Positions 53,880 to 64,000 of a DNA stretch of 64,000 nucleotides are shown piece after piece. Position numbers and translations under genes: made by a program. The notes under the pieces are model-generated. The model saw only the letters and a list, made by a program, of their open reading frames with translations, made no database searches and was not told where the DNA came from. The stretch spans positions 2,311,155 through 2,375,154 of the forward strand of contig NC_091372.1 of assembly GCF_038502225.1 (NCBI RefSeq), given 5' to 3'. The stretch's first letter is position 1. Each line of letters opens with the position of its first letter. The DNA is from Cherax quadricarinatus (lineage: Eukaryota; Arthropoda; Malacostraca; Decapoda; Parastacidae).

Positions 53880-55495
53880 ACAAGTCGACTGTATTCCACA
53901 GAAGCAGGGTGACCTAAAAAGAAAAACAAAAATTTCTCTTTTTAAATTTACGAATATATACAGGAGAAAGGGTTACTAGCCCCTCGCTCCCAGCATTATT
54001 ATTATTCTTTCAACATGATACGTACTTTGTTTATACAGAAATAGGTGATGCTTGAGAGTATGTTGAAAGCTCATAGTTGTGCAGAACATTGTGAGCAAGC
54101 TTAAACCTAACTAGTGACTACAAGGGCATATCACTGTACAGGATTATAAGATAAAATTAGTTATGCTAGTACTGTACATAGGTAAATAGTTTTTATAAGC
54201 TTATAGTTTATAGTGTGTTTTGGGCAAACTTAGACTAGCATAAAGACTACATAATACAAGAAAAACAGATACTGATGGGAAGGTATTTAAGTGTAGAGTA
54301 CTATATTACACAAGGTTTTGTCAGGAAGTCAAAAAGTATAGTTATAATACATGTTACAAGATTATTCAGTAAAATACAAAATTGAGGAGCATGGTGCAGT
54401 TCATGAGTTAGAGAAAAGTGAAGGTAGTTTTAGAAATAATATTGAAAGATTAGTTTCGTATACAGTATTACAGTATCAGTACATTGTATACTAGTTTATG
54501 AAAACTGAAAAAAAAATCACTACAGTACTGTATTAATTTTAATGGATATAAATTATTCATTTAAGAAACTACATACCTAAATATATCTATTGGGTATAAA
54601 ATATCCATACCATATAGAAGGCTACCTAAAAAAGTATTGTAGCTATATGCACCAGTTTATAAGGGCCAATAAACACATTACAGCACAGTTTTAGAATATG
54701 TTTAATAGTAATAAAGGTACAACACCAACTTTCCAGACACTGATGGTCCAGAACCTCTTATAATCCATACAGATTTATGAGCAGTAACTTGAAATTCCTG
54801 TGGCCGCCAGACTAGTTTACTCGGCAGCCCGCCTTTGGTGTCGAGTGTAGCTGTGCTCACTTGGACTGTTTACACTACACATGCTGGTGGGGAACACCAC
54901 AATTCTGTGAGTTTCTTAGCTTATTTTGATTAAATTAACCGCAGCTATGGCTTCTAAGGGAGATGAGAGGGAGACAGGTGGTGTCAGACATAAACACCAG
55001 TCTATATTGATTCAAGAGAAAGTTGAGCTGTTGGGAAAACTGGACCATGGTGCTTCAATCTGTAAGATCTGTGAAGATTATGGTCTTGGTAAATCAACTG
55101 TCTATGTTGACCAAGGAGACCACCCCTGGTCCGGAAAAATCAGTGATCTGGAAAAGCTTTGAAACCAACAGGTCCAGAAAATTGATGTACCTGTAGTAAT
55201 ATTTTATTTCAGCATGATTCAGTGTTTATACAGAGATGAATAATGTTTAGTTGTGCATGCAGAAAGCACATAGTTATGCAGAGCATTTATGGCAAACTTA
55301 AGCCTGACTTAAGACTAAAATGTCAATATGTAATTGTTTATATATATAAGGACATTAAGGGTTCGTAAACAATAAATTTAGGACTTACAAGGTAAACAAG
55401 CTATTACTTTCTTCTGTAAGCCATATGTGTCATAAGAGTCAACTAAAATGTTGGGAGCAAGGGGTTAGTGACCCCTTCTCCTGTATAAATTACTA
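53880..55495. repeat. Region flanked by inverted copies of a repeated block
   Basis: AGAAGCAGGGTGACCTAAAA through ATACAGGAGAAAGGGTTACT and GCTCCCAGCATT (53900-54000) is also found in reverse at 55440-55490 and in direct orientation at 61090-61190. Inside, two diverged direct copies of another block (about 54010-54260 and 55200-55340) share CATAGTTGTGCAGAACATT-like sequence. A transposase fragment lies between (54945-55160). Confidence 0.4.
54945..55162 (+). pseudogene. N-terminal HTH of a CENP-B/jerky-type transposase
   Basis: MASKGDERETGGVRHKHQSI, LIQEKVELLGKLDHGASICK and DYGLGKSTVYV form the first helix-turn-helix typical of pogo/jerky-type transposases and CENP-B. After that, the frame ends in a truncated tail; no catalytic domain follows. 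It is a remnant inside the intron, not an exon of SZT2. Confidence 0.6.
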
Positions 55496-58400
55496 AATTA
55501 ATCAAATCAAATCAAAGTTTATTCTCTATAAGGATTACAATGCGGGGTTTACAAATTTTGGTTATTGTGTGGGTTACATGTAATAAAATACTAATTACAG
55601 AGGGGGCCACTAGAACACCTAGCAAGGCTAGGCCTTTCGGGCAAACTTTGATTAATTCTTAACCCTAAATTATTACAAATTGTGGAGTAAGTTGACTAAA
55701 TACTAAGTGATTAAATACAGGTTTGTGAGTTTAGCAATGTGAATGCTTTTGTTTTGGCACAATACATAGTTTCTATATTGGAGTATCACAGGCAAACTTG
55801 TGACTAGTTAGGAATCATTATTTTAAGATTAAGATACGTATTTCTGTGCTTATAGTCAAATGGGTGAGCGAGTGAGTGTAAGTGTGAACCACCAGGTGGT
55901 TTTTATATAGTTAGTTGACAGGGTGTATCAGGGAGATAAGATGTTTTCTAATGGTAGTTTTGAAGGTGATGAATGTGTCTGCAGTTCTAGAGTTTTCAGG
56001 TAGGGTGTTCCAGATTTTAGGGCCTTTGACATACATTGAATTTTTGTATAGATTTAGTCGGACACGGAGAATGTCGTAGAGATGTTTGTGTCTGGTGTTA
56101 TGCTTGTGGGTCCTGTCACAACTATCAAGAAAGTACTTTAGGTTAAGGTTAATATTGGAATTTAAGGTCCTGTATATGTAGATTGCACAGTAGTAAGTGT
56201 GGGTGTTCTGAACCGGGAGTAAGTTTAGATCTATGAAGAGTGGGGGGGGGGGGGTGTTGCCAGGGATGGGATTTAGTGATTATTCTTACTGTGGCTTTTT
56301 GTTGAGTTATTATTGGCTTTAGGTGTATCGCTGCAGTTTATCCCCAAGCACAAATAGCATAGGTGAGGTATGGATAAATGAATGAATGGTATATTGTGAG
56401 AAAGGCATTTTGCGGCACGTAGTATTGTATCTTGGAGAGGATCCCAACGGTTTTGGATACTTTTTTAGTTATGTGTTGGATATGGGTGCTGAAATTCAGG
56501 TTGTTGTCGAGGTATAGGCCTAGGAATTTGCCCTCATTATGTCTGGCAATTAGAGTGCTGTCAATCTTAATGTTTAGTTGTGCAGCACCTGCTCTGCTAC
56601 CAAACGTAATATAGTAGGTTTTGTCAGTGTTAAGTGTAAGTTTATTGGCTGTCATCCAAGTTGATATCTTGAGCAGCTCCTTATTAACAATGGTGTTGAG
56701 GGTGGCAAGATTAGGGTGAGAGATGACATAAGTCATGTCGTCAGCAAAGAGAATGGGTTTCAGGTGTTGGGATACGTTTGGAAGATCATTGATGTAAATG
56801 AGGAAGAGCAGGGGTCCAAGGACACTTCCCTGTGGAACTCCAGTATCAAGTGGCCATGTTGATGATGCTGTGTCTTTAATGGTGCCATACTGATACCTAT
56901 TAGTAAGGTAGGATTTGAAATATGCAAGCGCATGGCCTCTTATACCATAATGGTCAAGTTTGTGGAGTAGGATGCTGTGGTCTACTGTGTCAAAAACTTT
57001 TCTTTGGTCAATAAAAATTCCTAGTGGATATTCCTTGCTTTCCAATGCTGTGTAAAGCAGATCTAGCATTTTTACAATTGCATCATTAGTGCTTTTATTT
57101 TTCCTGAATCCAAATTGGCAGGGGTTGAATATGTTTTGTGCCATTATAAATGAATACAGTCTCCTGTGCACGAGTTTCTCAAAGATTTTGGATAGCAATG
57201 GTAAGTTTGATATTGGCCTATAGTTTTTTACATCTGTAGGGTCACCACCTTTATGTATTGGTGTAACTTTTGCTGTCTTGAGTAGTTTCCGGAAGGTGCT
57301 AGTTTCTAGTGACTTGTTAAAAAGTAAAGAAATAGCATGCGAAAGGACATGGGCCGCTCGCTTGTACAATAATGGTGGGACATGAGACAGGTTCCCTGAG
57401 TTGTTTTTAAGTGACTTTATAATCTCAGTGACTTCGGTGGGCTCAGTTGGTACAAGATAGAAGGAATTTGGGAAATTCTCGTCTAGATAGTTCCCGGCAT
57501 GGGCGTTGGTACGTGGGATTTTACTGGCAAGATTAGATCCTATGGTTGAGAAGAAGTCATTTATCTTGTTAGCTGTTTCAGTGGGATGTAGTGGTGTTTC
57601 ATTAGGTTTAGTTAGGACAATATTCTTGTTTTTTTTCAGTTTGTGGGTGCCTAGAATCTGAGAGAGAGTTTTCCAGGTCTTTTTTATATCTCCTCTTGTG
57701 TCTTTGAATCTGCTGGAGTAGTACAGTTGTTTGGCTTTCTTTATTACTTTGGTGAGAACTGATGAATAGTGTTTAAGGATATCTTTGTGTATTAAGCCCT
57801 GTCTATATTGCTTTTCATATTGGTGTTTCTTATCAATGGATTTCAGAATGCTGCTGGTTAGCCATGGGCAACCGAGCCGTTTGTTCGTGATCTGTTTCAT
57901 TTTTATAGGACAATGTTTGTTGTATAGTCTAAGTAATTTGCTAAGAAAAATGTCCATTCGTCAATACCATTGGCCTTGGAGAATTCTGTAGGCCAGTCAA
58001 CTGTCTCTAGGTCTGCTGTCAACTTCCTTATTGAGGCCTCGTCATGGAGTCTAAATGAAACTTTGTTGTATTCCAGTGGTGGTTTACTAATGTTTGTTAA
58101 GAGGAAGGTAGGGTAGTGGTCTGTAGTGCTCTGTGATTATCCCTGATTTAAGGGGGGCTAGTATATTGGTCCATATGTGGTCTATTATAGTTGCACTTGT
58201 CTCAGTGAGCCTGGTTGGTTTAGTTATTGTTGGTATGAGAAGTGTGTTGTTCATATTGTTGATGAAATCAGTTACAGGCTGATCATCTAGGAGGCCAAGG
58301 TTGATATTGAGGTCTCCAGCTAAGAGAAGGTGGTGCTTGTTCATTTGTCTGTTTGTTATTAGTGCCTTTAATTTCTCACTGAAATTTGGGATGTTTGTGT

Positions 58401-58890
58401 GGGGTATCCGGTAAATGGCACCGATTGTTATAGGCTTCTTATTGTTTTTTACAGTAAAATTAGCAGAAATGTATTCCCCATATTCATCACTAAAGCAAGT
58501 GGTGCTGATTCAAGATAGTTGGTTGGAGTAATAGATTGCAATACCACCCCAACTTGGTATGGTCTGCAGTTGTGGATTGCTGTGTATCCTGGTAGTGGGT
58601 AGATATCTATTGTGTCCTGCTTAAGCTAGGTCTCAGTAAGAATAATGCAGGAGAAGGGGTGTCTTTAGCGACTCAAGGAGTGCCAGGAGGTCATCATAGT
58701 GTTTGCTTAAGGACCTGATGTTGTAGTTAAGAACTGATAGACTTTTGTCACTGTTTAGGATAGTGCTGGCTTGTGATGCTGTGTAATAAAGGCAGTTACT
58801 TTCCAGTAGGTTTTGATTGGGTGTTATATTTTGGAGGTTTATATCAGGGTCGACATGATCATTCATCCTCTAGGTTTAAATTGTGGTTAT
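55495..58890 (-). mobile_element. CR1-group LINE in the SZT2-like intron
   Basis: A minus-strand element whose tail is ATCAAATCAAATCAAAGTTT (plus strand, 55500-55519), the complement of AAACTTTGATTTGATTTGAT. It has a GC-poor 3' UTR (55520-55910) and a coding region to about 58866. It is related in protein to LINE-A and to the LINE at 32574, but has a different 3' UTR. Confidence 0.75.
55911..58866 (-). pseudogene. LINE ORF2: APE endonuclease and reverse transcriptase
   Basis: From 58866: start MNDHVDPDINLQ, LNYNIRSLSKHYDDLLALLE, then after a break HHLLLAGDLNINLGLLDD and IIDHIWTN. The long frame 57957-56338 (539 codons) carries NYRPISNLPLLSKIFEKL, LGIFIDQRKVFDTVDHS, VPQGSVLGPLLFLIYINDL and PILFADDMTYVISHP. 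Beyond the stop at 56338 the C-terminal HNTRHKHLYDIL and GPKIWNTLP follow, ending at 55911. Several stops and shifts lie in the endonuclease part (58345-58632 and 57958-58086). Confidence 0.8.
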
Positions 58891-59490
58891 TTATATCCTG
58901 TATTGTGCGGTGAGTTCTAATACTGATATCTGTAGTAGTGGGAAGTTTGGACAAGTATATAGCTAAAGCACTTTGGTCATATAGAGTATAGTCAATAATA
59001 AACATAATGGAATGGAGTTGATATTGCCTTTGTGTTGTGCTAGAGTGAGCTAAAGTACAATTAAGTATAAACTAAAAATATAAAAATACAAATTAAAATA
59101 GCACCAGTCTCTCACTTGTAATTGCACTAAGGTCTAATATAATGAATTTGGTGTTGTCTATGTATTGAGCTAGAACGAGCTAAAGTACAACTAGGTTTTA
59201 TCTAATAATATAAAAAATACTAGTTTAAAATGGCAGAAGACTCTCACTTGTAATTGCACTAAGGTCTAATATAAGTTGTTAACAAGAACTAGAGTATAAC
59301 TAAATTTAATTTGACAAGACAAAATACACAAGTTGAGGTAGCAAAAGAAAATAAAAAATTCTTTATAAAATTCGTTATAAAATTTTTATAAAATTCTTTA
59401 GAAAATTTTCTTCTTGCCTCAGCGGGTGATGACTTATACGTTAAAAAAGAAAGAAAGGTGAACAAGCAGTCAATCTCTTTCTCTTTTCAG
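58891..59490. other. Intron DNA with two related AT-rich copies
   Basis: About 59030-59130 and 59155-59270 share AGCTAAAGTACAA, then TCTCACTTGTAATTGCACTA and AGGTCTAATATAA, an old tandem duplication probably belonging to a LINE leader. A poly-pyrimidine tract and CTCTTTTCAG acceptor precede the next exon. Confidence 0.45.
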
Positions 59491-59764
59491 AGAGACAATG
59501 AAGAGGAGCTGGAGGTTGTGTCTGTTATACCTGTGGATATACCAGCGGAGTGGGATTATGACACGTCGCACTTGTACAAGTATCGCATCACTCAGCGCAC
59601 AACACTTCACTTCCTTTCCAGGAAGTACAGACAGGTGTTCTGCTTGGACCTGTCTCCCTCAACTTCAGTTGTTGATGTTACAAAGGCCAGCGTTGTGCTA
59701 GAGGAAGTTTTTTCCACTTTACGACAATGTCTAAAAGGCATAGTTAGGCCATTCTATGTACCAG
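59491..59764 (+). CDS. SZT2: SZT2-like protein, third coding exon
   Basis: Acceptor CTCTTTTCAG and donor CCAG/GTTGGT (weak after +2, but phase-consistent). The frame (phase 0 in, phase 1 out) reads RDNEEELEVVSVIPVDIPAE, FLSRKYRQVFCLDLSPSTSV and GIVRPFYVPG. These match the region after the first block of SZT2 (ELEVLSV, FVIELDLSPST, LLRPFRVPG style). With the previous exon the join gives a continuous SZT2-like N-terminus. Confidence 0.85.
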
Positions 59765-60089
59765 GTTGGTTTATCATGTATTTTTTTTTTCAGTTTTTGT
59801 TTGTTGTATATTTAAGGCTGTGGTTATTTAATATTTCAGCAAAAAAGTAAGTTTTTAGAACTCAAGAGAATTAAGTTATTCTGCCCAGAACATTTAGATT
59901 AGCAAAGATTCTCTTATTTTCTTCTTTTATGAAGTTACTGTACTTGAGGTCAGATTTTTTTCAGTACCTCTTAATCTGATGGATTAAAACAACAACTGCA
60001 ATTTCAGATTTAGCTTCACTTACAATTCATATTAATAATCTATTCTTATTGACATCTGTAATGGCTAAACCACCTGTGTTGAATTTAAG

Positions 60090-60725
60090 AAGATAAGAAC
60101 ATAAGAAAGAAGGAACACTGCAACAGGCCTACTGACCCATGCAAACCAGGTCCTTTTTTCCCCCCCTGGATTAGCCCAATGACCCACCTAGTCAGGTCAC
60201 TTCCACTTAAGGAAGAGCAAGGCATCAGACCTAGTATCACAAGCTAGTCAGGTCTAACTCACACCCAACCACACTCACTCATGTATATATCTAACCTGTT
60301 TTTAAAACTACACAACGTTTTAGCCTCTATAACTGTACTCGGGAGTTAGTTCCACTCATCCACAACTCTATTACCAAACCAGTGCTTTCCTATATCCTTC
60401 CTGAATCTGAATTTTTCTAACTTGAAACCATTGATGCGAGTTCTGTCTTGGCTGGAAATTTTCAGCACGCTATTTACATCCCCTTTATTTATTCCTGTTT
60501 TCCATTTATACACCTCGATCATATCCCCCCTAATTCTATGCCTTTCTAGAGAGTGCAGACTCAGGGCCCTCAGTCTATCCTCATAGGGAAGATTTCTGAT
60601 ACATGAGATCAACTTTATCATCCTCCTCTGTACGTTTTCCAGAGCATTTATGTCCATTCTGTAATACGGTGACCAGAACTGTGCAGCATAATCTAAATGA
60701 GGTCTAACCAAGGATATGTAGTTGC
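60090..60725 (-). mobile_element. CR1-like LINE 3' fragment
   Basis: The minus-strand frame 60711-60346 has VRPHLDYAAQFWSPYYRMDI, LENVQRRMIKLIS, LSLHSLERHRIRGDMIEVYK and HWFGNRVVDEWN. A decayed C-terminus and 3' UTR follow, ending near 60090 with GTGTTCCTTCTTTCTTATGT (complement). Same family as 9437-9948. It lies in the intron between the 59491 and 63628 exons. Confidence 0.8.
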
Positions 60726-62308
60726 AGTGGGGTGATCTGCAACTCTAGCTCTCAGCTCTTAACTTTCACTCAACTTACATAATTGAGCCCAGTCACACCT
60801 AGTTTTGAACCCCTGTATAGAATCTGTCTGCTCTGTCATTGCTCAACTCATTCCACTTTCTACTTTTTTTTTCCCCCACATTGGCCATTTCCTACCAGTT
60901 TAGGGTAATCAGAAAAAAAAGTGAAACATTCATTGTCATTCATTCAATAGCTAATGCAAACATATCAAAAAAGGCTTTCTAATATCCCTGTGACTCATTT
61001 GGGTGTGTAATTCCAACTGTTTCCCCTTGTTTTTGTATTATCATTGTTTTTATAACATATTCAAGGATTCTTTCTTTCAACAAACTGGCCATATCCCACT
61101 GAAGCAGGGTGGCCCAAAAAGAAAAACAAAAGTTTTTCTTTTTAACTCTAGTAATGTATACAGGAGAAAGGGTTACTAGGCCCTTGCTCCCGGCAATTTT
61201 AGTCTCCTCTTATGACACGCATGGCTTATGGAGGAAGAATTCTGTTACACTTTCCCATGGAAAATATTCAAGGATTATGTGGAGTAAAATAAGGGTTGGA
61301 TGTGAAAAGTGGGTTATAGTAAGTGTTTATGCACCTGGAGAAGAGAAAAGTGTAGGAGAGAGATATTTTGGGAAATGTTGAGTGAGTGTGTGGGGAGTTT
61401 TGAACCAAGTGTGAGAGTACTTGTGGTTGGGGATTTCAATGCTAAAGTGGGTAAAAATGTTGGGGAGGGAGTAGTATGTAAATTTGGGGTGCCAGGGGTA
61501 AATGAAAGTGGGGAGCCTTTAATTGAGCTATGTGTAGAAAGAGGTTTGGTAATAAATAATACATACAAAAAGAGGATAAATAAGTATACAAGGTATGCTA
61601 TAGCATGTAATGAAAGTAGTTTGTTAGATTATGTATTGGTGGATAAAAGGTTGATGGGTAGGCTCCAGGATGTACACGTTTATAGAGGGGCAACTGATAT
61701 ATCGGATCATTATTTAGTTGTAGCTACAGTTAGAGTAAGAGGTAGATGAGACAAAAGGAAAATGGCAACTCCAAAAAAGAGAGAGTGAGGTGAAAGTGTA
61801 TAAAATAAGGGAGGAGGAAGTTTGGGTGAGATATAAGCAACTATTGGCAGAAAGGTGGGCTAGTGCAAGTATGAGTAGTGGAGGGGGGTTGCAGAGGATT
61901 GGAATAGTTTTAAAAATGCAGTATTAGAATGTGGGCCAGAAGTTTGTGGCTTTAGGAGGGTGGGGGCAGGAGGAAAGAGGAGTGATTAGTGGAATGATGA
62001 AGTAAAGGGTGTGATAAAAGAGAAGAAGGTAGCTTATGAGAGGTTTTTACAAAGCAGAAGTGTTATAAGAAGAGCAGAGTATATGGAGAGTAAAAGAAAG
62101 GTGAAGAGAGTGGTGAGAGAGTGCAAAGGAGAGCAGATGATAGAGTGGGAGAGGCACTGTCAAGGAATTTTGATGAAAATAAGAAAAACTTTTGGAGTGA
62201 GATAATCAAGTTAATAAAGCCTAGGGAACAAATGGATTTGTCAGTTAAAAACAGAGTAGGGGAGTCAGTAGATGGGGAGCTGAAGGTATTGGGTAGATGG
62301 CTGGAATA

Positions 62309-62511
62309 CAGTGGACCCCCGCTTAACGATCACCTCCCAATGCGACCAGTTATGTAAGTGTATTTATGTAAGTGCGTTTGTACGTGCATGTTTGGGGGTC
62401 TGAAATGGACTAATCTACTTCACAGTATTCCTTATGGGAACAAATTTGGTCAGTACTGGCACCTGAACATACTTCTGGAATGAAAAAATATCGTTAACCG
62501 GGTGTCCGCTG
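62309..62511 (+). mobile_element. 203-bp MITE, copy 3
   Basis: TA at 62307-62308 and 62512-62513. Left end CAGTGGACCCCCGCTTAACG, right end (reverse complement) CAGCGGACACCCGGTTAACG. The interior (GTAAGTGTATTTATGTAAGT, GGGGGTCTGAAATGGA) matches copy 1. Confidence 0.85.
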
Positions 62512-62904
62512 TATTTTGAGGAACTTTTAAGTGTCGATGAAGAAAGGGAGGCAGTATTTCATGCACTGGTCAGGGAGGTATAACATCTTTATGGAGTGAA
62601 GAAGAGCAGAATGTGAGTGTGGAGGAGGTGCATGAGGCATTATGTAGAATGAAAGAGGTATAGCAGTTGGAACTGACGGGATCATGACAGAAATGTTAAA
62701 AGCAGGGGGGTTATAGTGTTGGAGTGGTTGGTACTTCTGTTTAATAAATGTATGAAAGAGGGGAAGGTACCCAGGGATTGGCAGAGAGCTTGTATAGTCC
62801 CTTTATATAAAGGGAAGGAGGACAAAAGAAATTGTAAAAATTATAGAGGAATAAGTTTACTGAGTATACCAGGAAAAGTGTACGGTAGGGTTATTATTGA
62901 AAGA

Positions 62905-63088
62905 TGGTTTAGAAAGACATGTAAGCAAACACTATAACATATTTATTAGAAAACGTTTCGGTCCTGGGACCTTGATCACTTCTAACCAAGGTCCCAGGAC
63001 CGAAACGTTTTCTAATAAATATGTTATAGTGTTTGCTTACGTGGCTTTCTAAACCAACTTGTCGGTATTTATTACCAAGGTTTATACC
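62905..63088. mobile_element. 184-bp palindromic Penelope-like terminal element
   Basis: Flanked by ATTATTGAAAGA at 62893-62904 and 63089-63100, a perfect 12-bp duplication. Two arms of about 73 bp (TGGTTTAGAAAG to GGTCCTGGGACCTTG and its complement) are nearly perfect inverted repeats around a 12-base centre, followed by CTTGTCGGTATTTATTACC. It carries CCGAAACGTTTTC and GGTCCCAGGACCGAAAC, a hammerhead-like stem II plus GAAAC. Confidence 0.7.
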
Positions 63089-63627
63089 ATTATTGAAAGA
63101 ATTAGAGGTAAGACAGAGAGTAGGATTGTGGATGAGCAAGGAAGTTTTAGAGTGGGTAGGGGATGTGTAGATCAGGTGTTTACATTGAAGCATATATGTG
63201 AACAGTATTTAGATAAAGGTAAGGAAGTTTTCATTTCATTTATGGATTTAGAAAAGCTATATGATAGAGTGGATAGGAGAGCAATGTGGCAGATGTTGCA
63301 AGTACATGTATATGGAATAGGTAGTAAGTTACTAAATGCTGTAAAGAGTTTTTATGAAGATAGTGAGGCTCAGGTTAGGGTGTGTAGAAGAGAGGGAGAA
63401 TACTTCCTGGTAAAAGTAGGTCTTAGACAGGGATGTGTAATGTCACCATGGTTGTTTAATATATTTATAGATGGGGTTGTAGTGTTAAGTTAATTTTATG
63501 AAGTGTTGAATAAAATTATGCCGCAATTTTTTGATAGTATAATCAAAACGTGCCAAATAAATCCATGTAATATGATGTATATGTATATGCAGATGTATAT
63601 TCAGAGATTTTTTTTTTTTTTTCGTAG

Positions 63628-63806
63628 GGAGCCAGCTGCTTTTCCAACCTGAAGTGTACCTCACAATAATTGCTCACACTCCATTCTTCAAGTCGCAGTC
63701 TCAACAAGTCTTGGTCCAAGGCTGGCTCCTCATGGTGCACAACTTAGATGAATTTCTCGACAGCATACAAGTTAAGCTTACCAAGCTTGAGGCTCAGCTG
63801 GCAGAG
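63628..63806 (+). CDS. SZT2: SZT2-like protein, fourth coding exon
   Basis: Poly-T plus TTCGTAG acceptor, donor GCAGAG/GTAAAC. Phase 1 in (joining G to GG makes the Gly of VPG), phase 0 out. The peptide SQLLFQPEVYLTIIAHTPFF, SQQVLVQGWLLMVHNL matches SZT2, where FQPEIYVTI and SHQVLVQG occur after VPG. The rest of the very large SZT2 protein (over 3000 residues in vertebrates) would lie to the right of the window. Confidence 0.85.
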
Positions 63807-63894
63807 GTAAACAATCTCGGTATACAGGGTGTCCCAAAAGTGTTCATACATAGGGAAATTTAGCAGTTTTAGCAAAATGTAATTTTATTTTACA

Positions 63895-64000
63895 GAATTC
63901 TCTGCAAGTGTCAAGTGTCAGATCAACCAGGCTGTGATAGATATGTGGGGCATCGGGCCTACAGCAACAGCCTGGTTGACCATGCAAAAACCATACAAGC
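63895..64000 (+). mobile_element. CR1/L2-like LINE fragment at the window edge
   Basis: AACCAGGCTGTGATAGATAT, GGGGCATCGGGCCTACAGCA and ACAGCCTGGTTGACCATGC resemble the 3' coding end of the LINE at 25790-25870 (its CAGCAGCAACAGCCTGTTTG stretch). It continues past the window. Confidence 0.6.

Larger units (their letters stand above)
61250..63493 (+). pseudogene. RTE-like endonuclease and reverse transcriptase fragments
   Basis: Endonuclease: VSVYAPGEEKS, VLVVGDFNAKVGKNVGE, LVINNTYKKRINKYTR, LLDYVLVDKRLMGRL and DISDHYLVVATV. Reverse transcriptase: VPRDWQRACIVPLYKGKEDK, CKNYRGISLLSIPGKVYGRV, then QGSFRVGRGCVDQVF, ISFMDLEKLYDRVDRR and VGLRQGCVMSPWLFNIFIDG. The motif style (GISLLS, GKVYGRV, DLEKAYDRV, GVRQGC) is that of RTE-type enzymes. 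Many frameshifts occur between 61750 and 62720. Confidence 0.75.
61071..63500 (+). mobile_element. RTE-like LINE, broken and lacking its 3' part
   Basis: A repeated leader (61080-61250) precedes endonuclease and reverse transcriptase reading. The MITE at 62309-62511 and the palindrome at 62905-63088 are later insertions, since removing each restores the protein reading (WLE/YFEELL and GRVIIER/I). The reading stops at about 63490, before the catalytic box, so the 3' part is missing. Confidence 0.7.

Noticed and set aside
54945..55162. Possible host CENP-B-like or SZT2 exon
   Set aside because: It has no splice sites that would fit the SZT2 phases and is only the HTH of a transposase, bracketed by repeats.

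Overview
This window looks like nuclear DNA of a repeat-rich arthropod, most likely a decapod crustacean (inference from the repeat families and the split host gene; I cannot run a search). It has no bacterial-style gene layout, rRNA, tRNA gene or CRISPR. The only host gene I can support is on the + strand at the right: three exons (52449-52583, 59491-59764, 63628-63806) that encode the start of an SZT2-like protein, a subunit of the KICSTOR complex that controls mTORC1. All three have consensus splice sites and compatible phases. Its first exon is not certain; a CpG-rich stretch ending in a short ORF and a donor (about 19830-19936) and another open exon-like stretch (9977-10081) are candidates. 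If either is right, most of the window is intron 1.

Almost everything else is transposable elements, many nested. 1-9.9 kb: a full-length I/Nimb-like LINE (24-6596, 14-bp target-site duplication), a piggyBac remnant, two short non-autonomous elements built from the two ends of that LINE, a Tigger-like deletion derivative and a CR1-like fragment. 10-19.8 kb: a tandem repeat, a retroelement nuclease-like module, then a CR1-group LINE (11516-12600 + 17903-19484) split by a Penelope-like terminal-repeat element, itself split by a second LINE whose RNase H region has exploded into a 2.3-kb minisatellite. 20-25.9 kb: two Tigger-like deletion derivatives, MITEs, a tRNA-related SINE and a CR1-like LINE.

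26-48 kb holds two copies of one Gypsy-type LTR retrotransposon in opposite orientation, with the Gmr1-like domain order (protease, integrase, reverse transcriptase, RNase H). The minus-strand copy (25984-38769) has a piggyBac transposon (32484-38691) in its 5' LTR, and that transposon carries a LINE with an intact 916-codon ORF. The plus-strand copy (40829-48240) sits inside a Tigger-like transposon (39171-49634), which also carries a tRNA-like composite retroposon (39790-40513).

50-64 kb: SZT2 exons with introns filled by MITEs, SINE pieces, a minus-strand CR1-group LINE (55495-58890) and an RTE-like LINE (61071-63500) broken by a MITE and a 184-bp palindromic Penelope-like end. All element coordinates rest on visible termini, target duplications or protein similarity that I recognised by eye; clade names are provisional.
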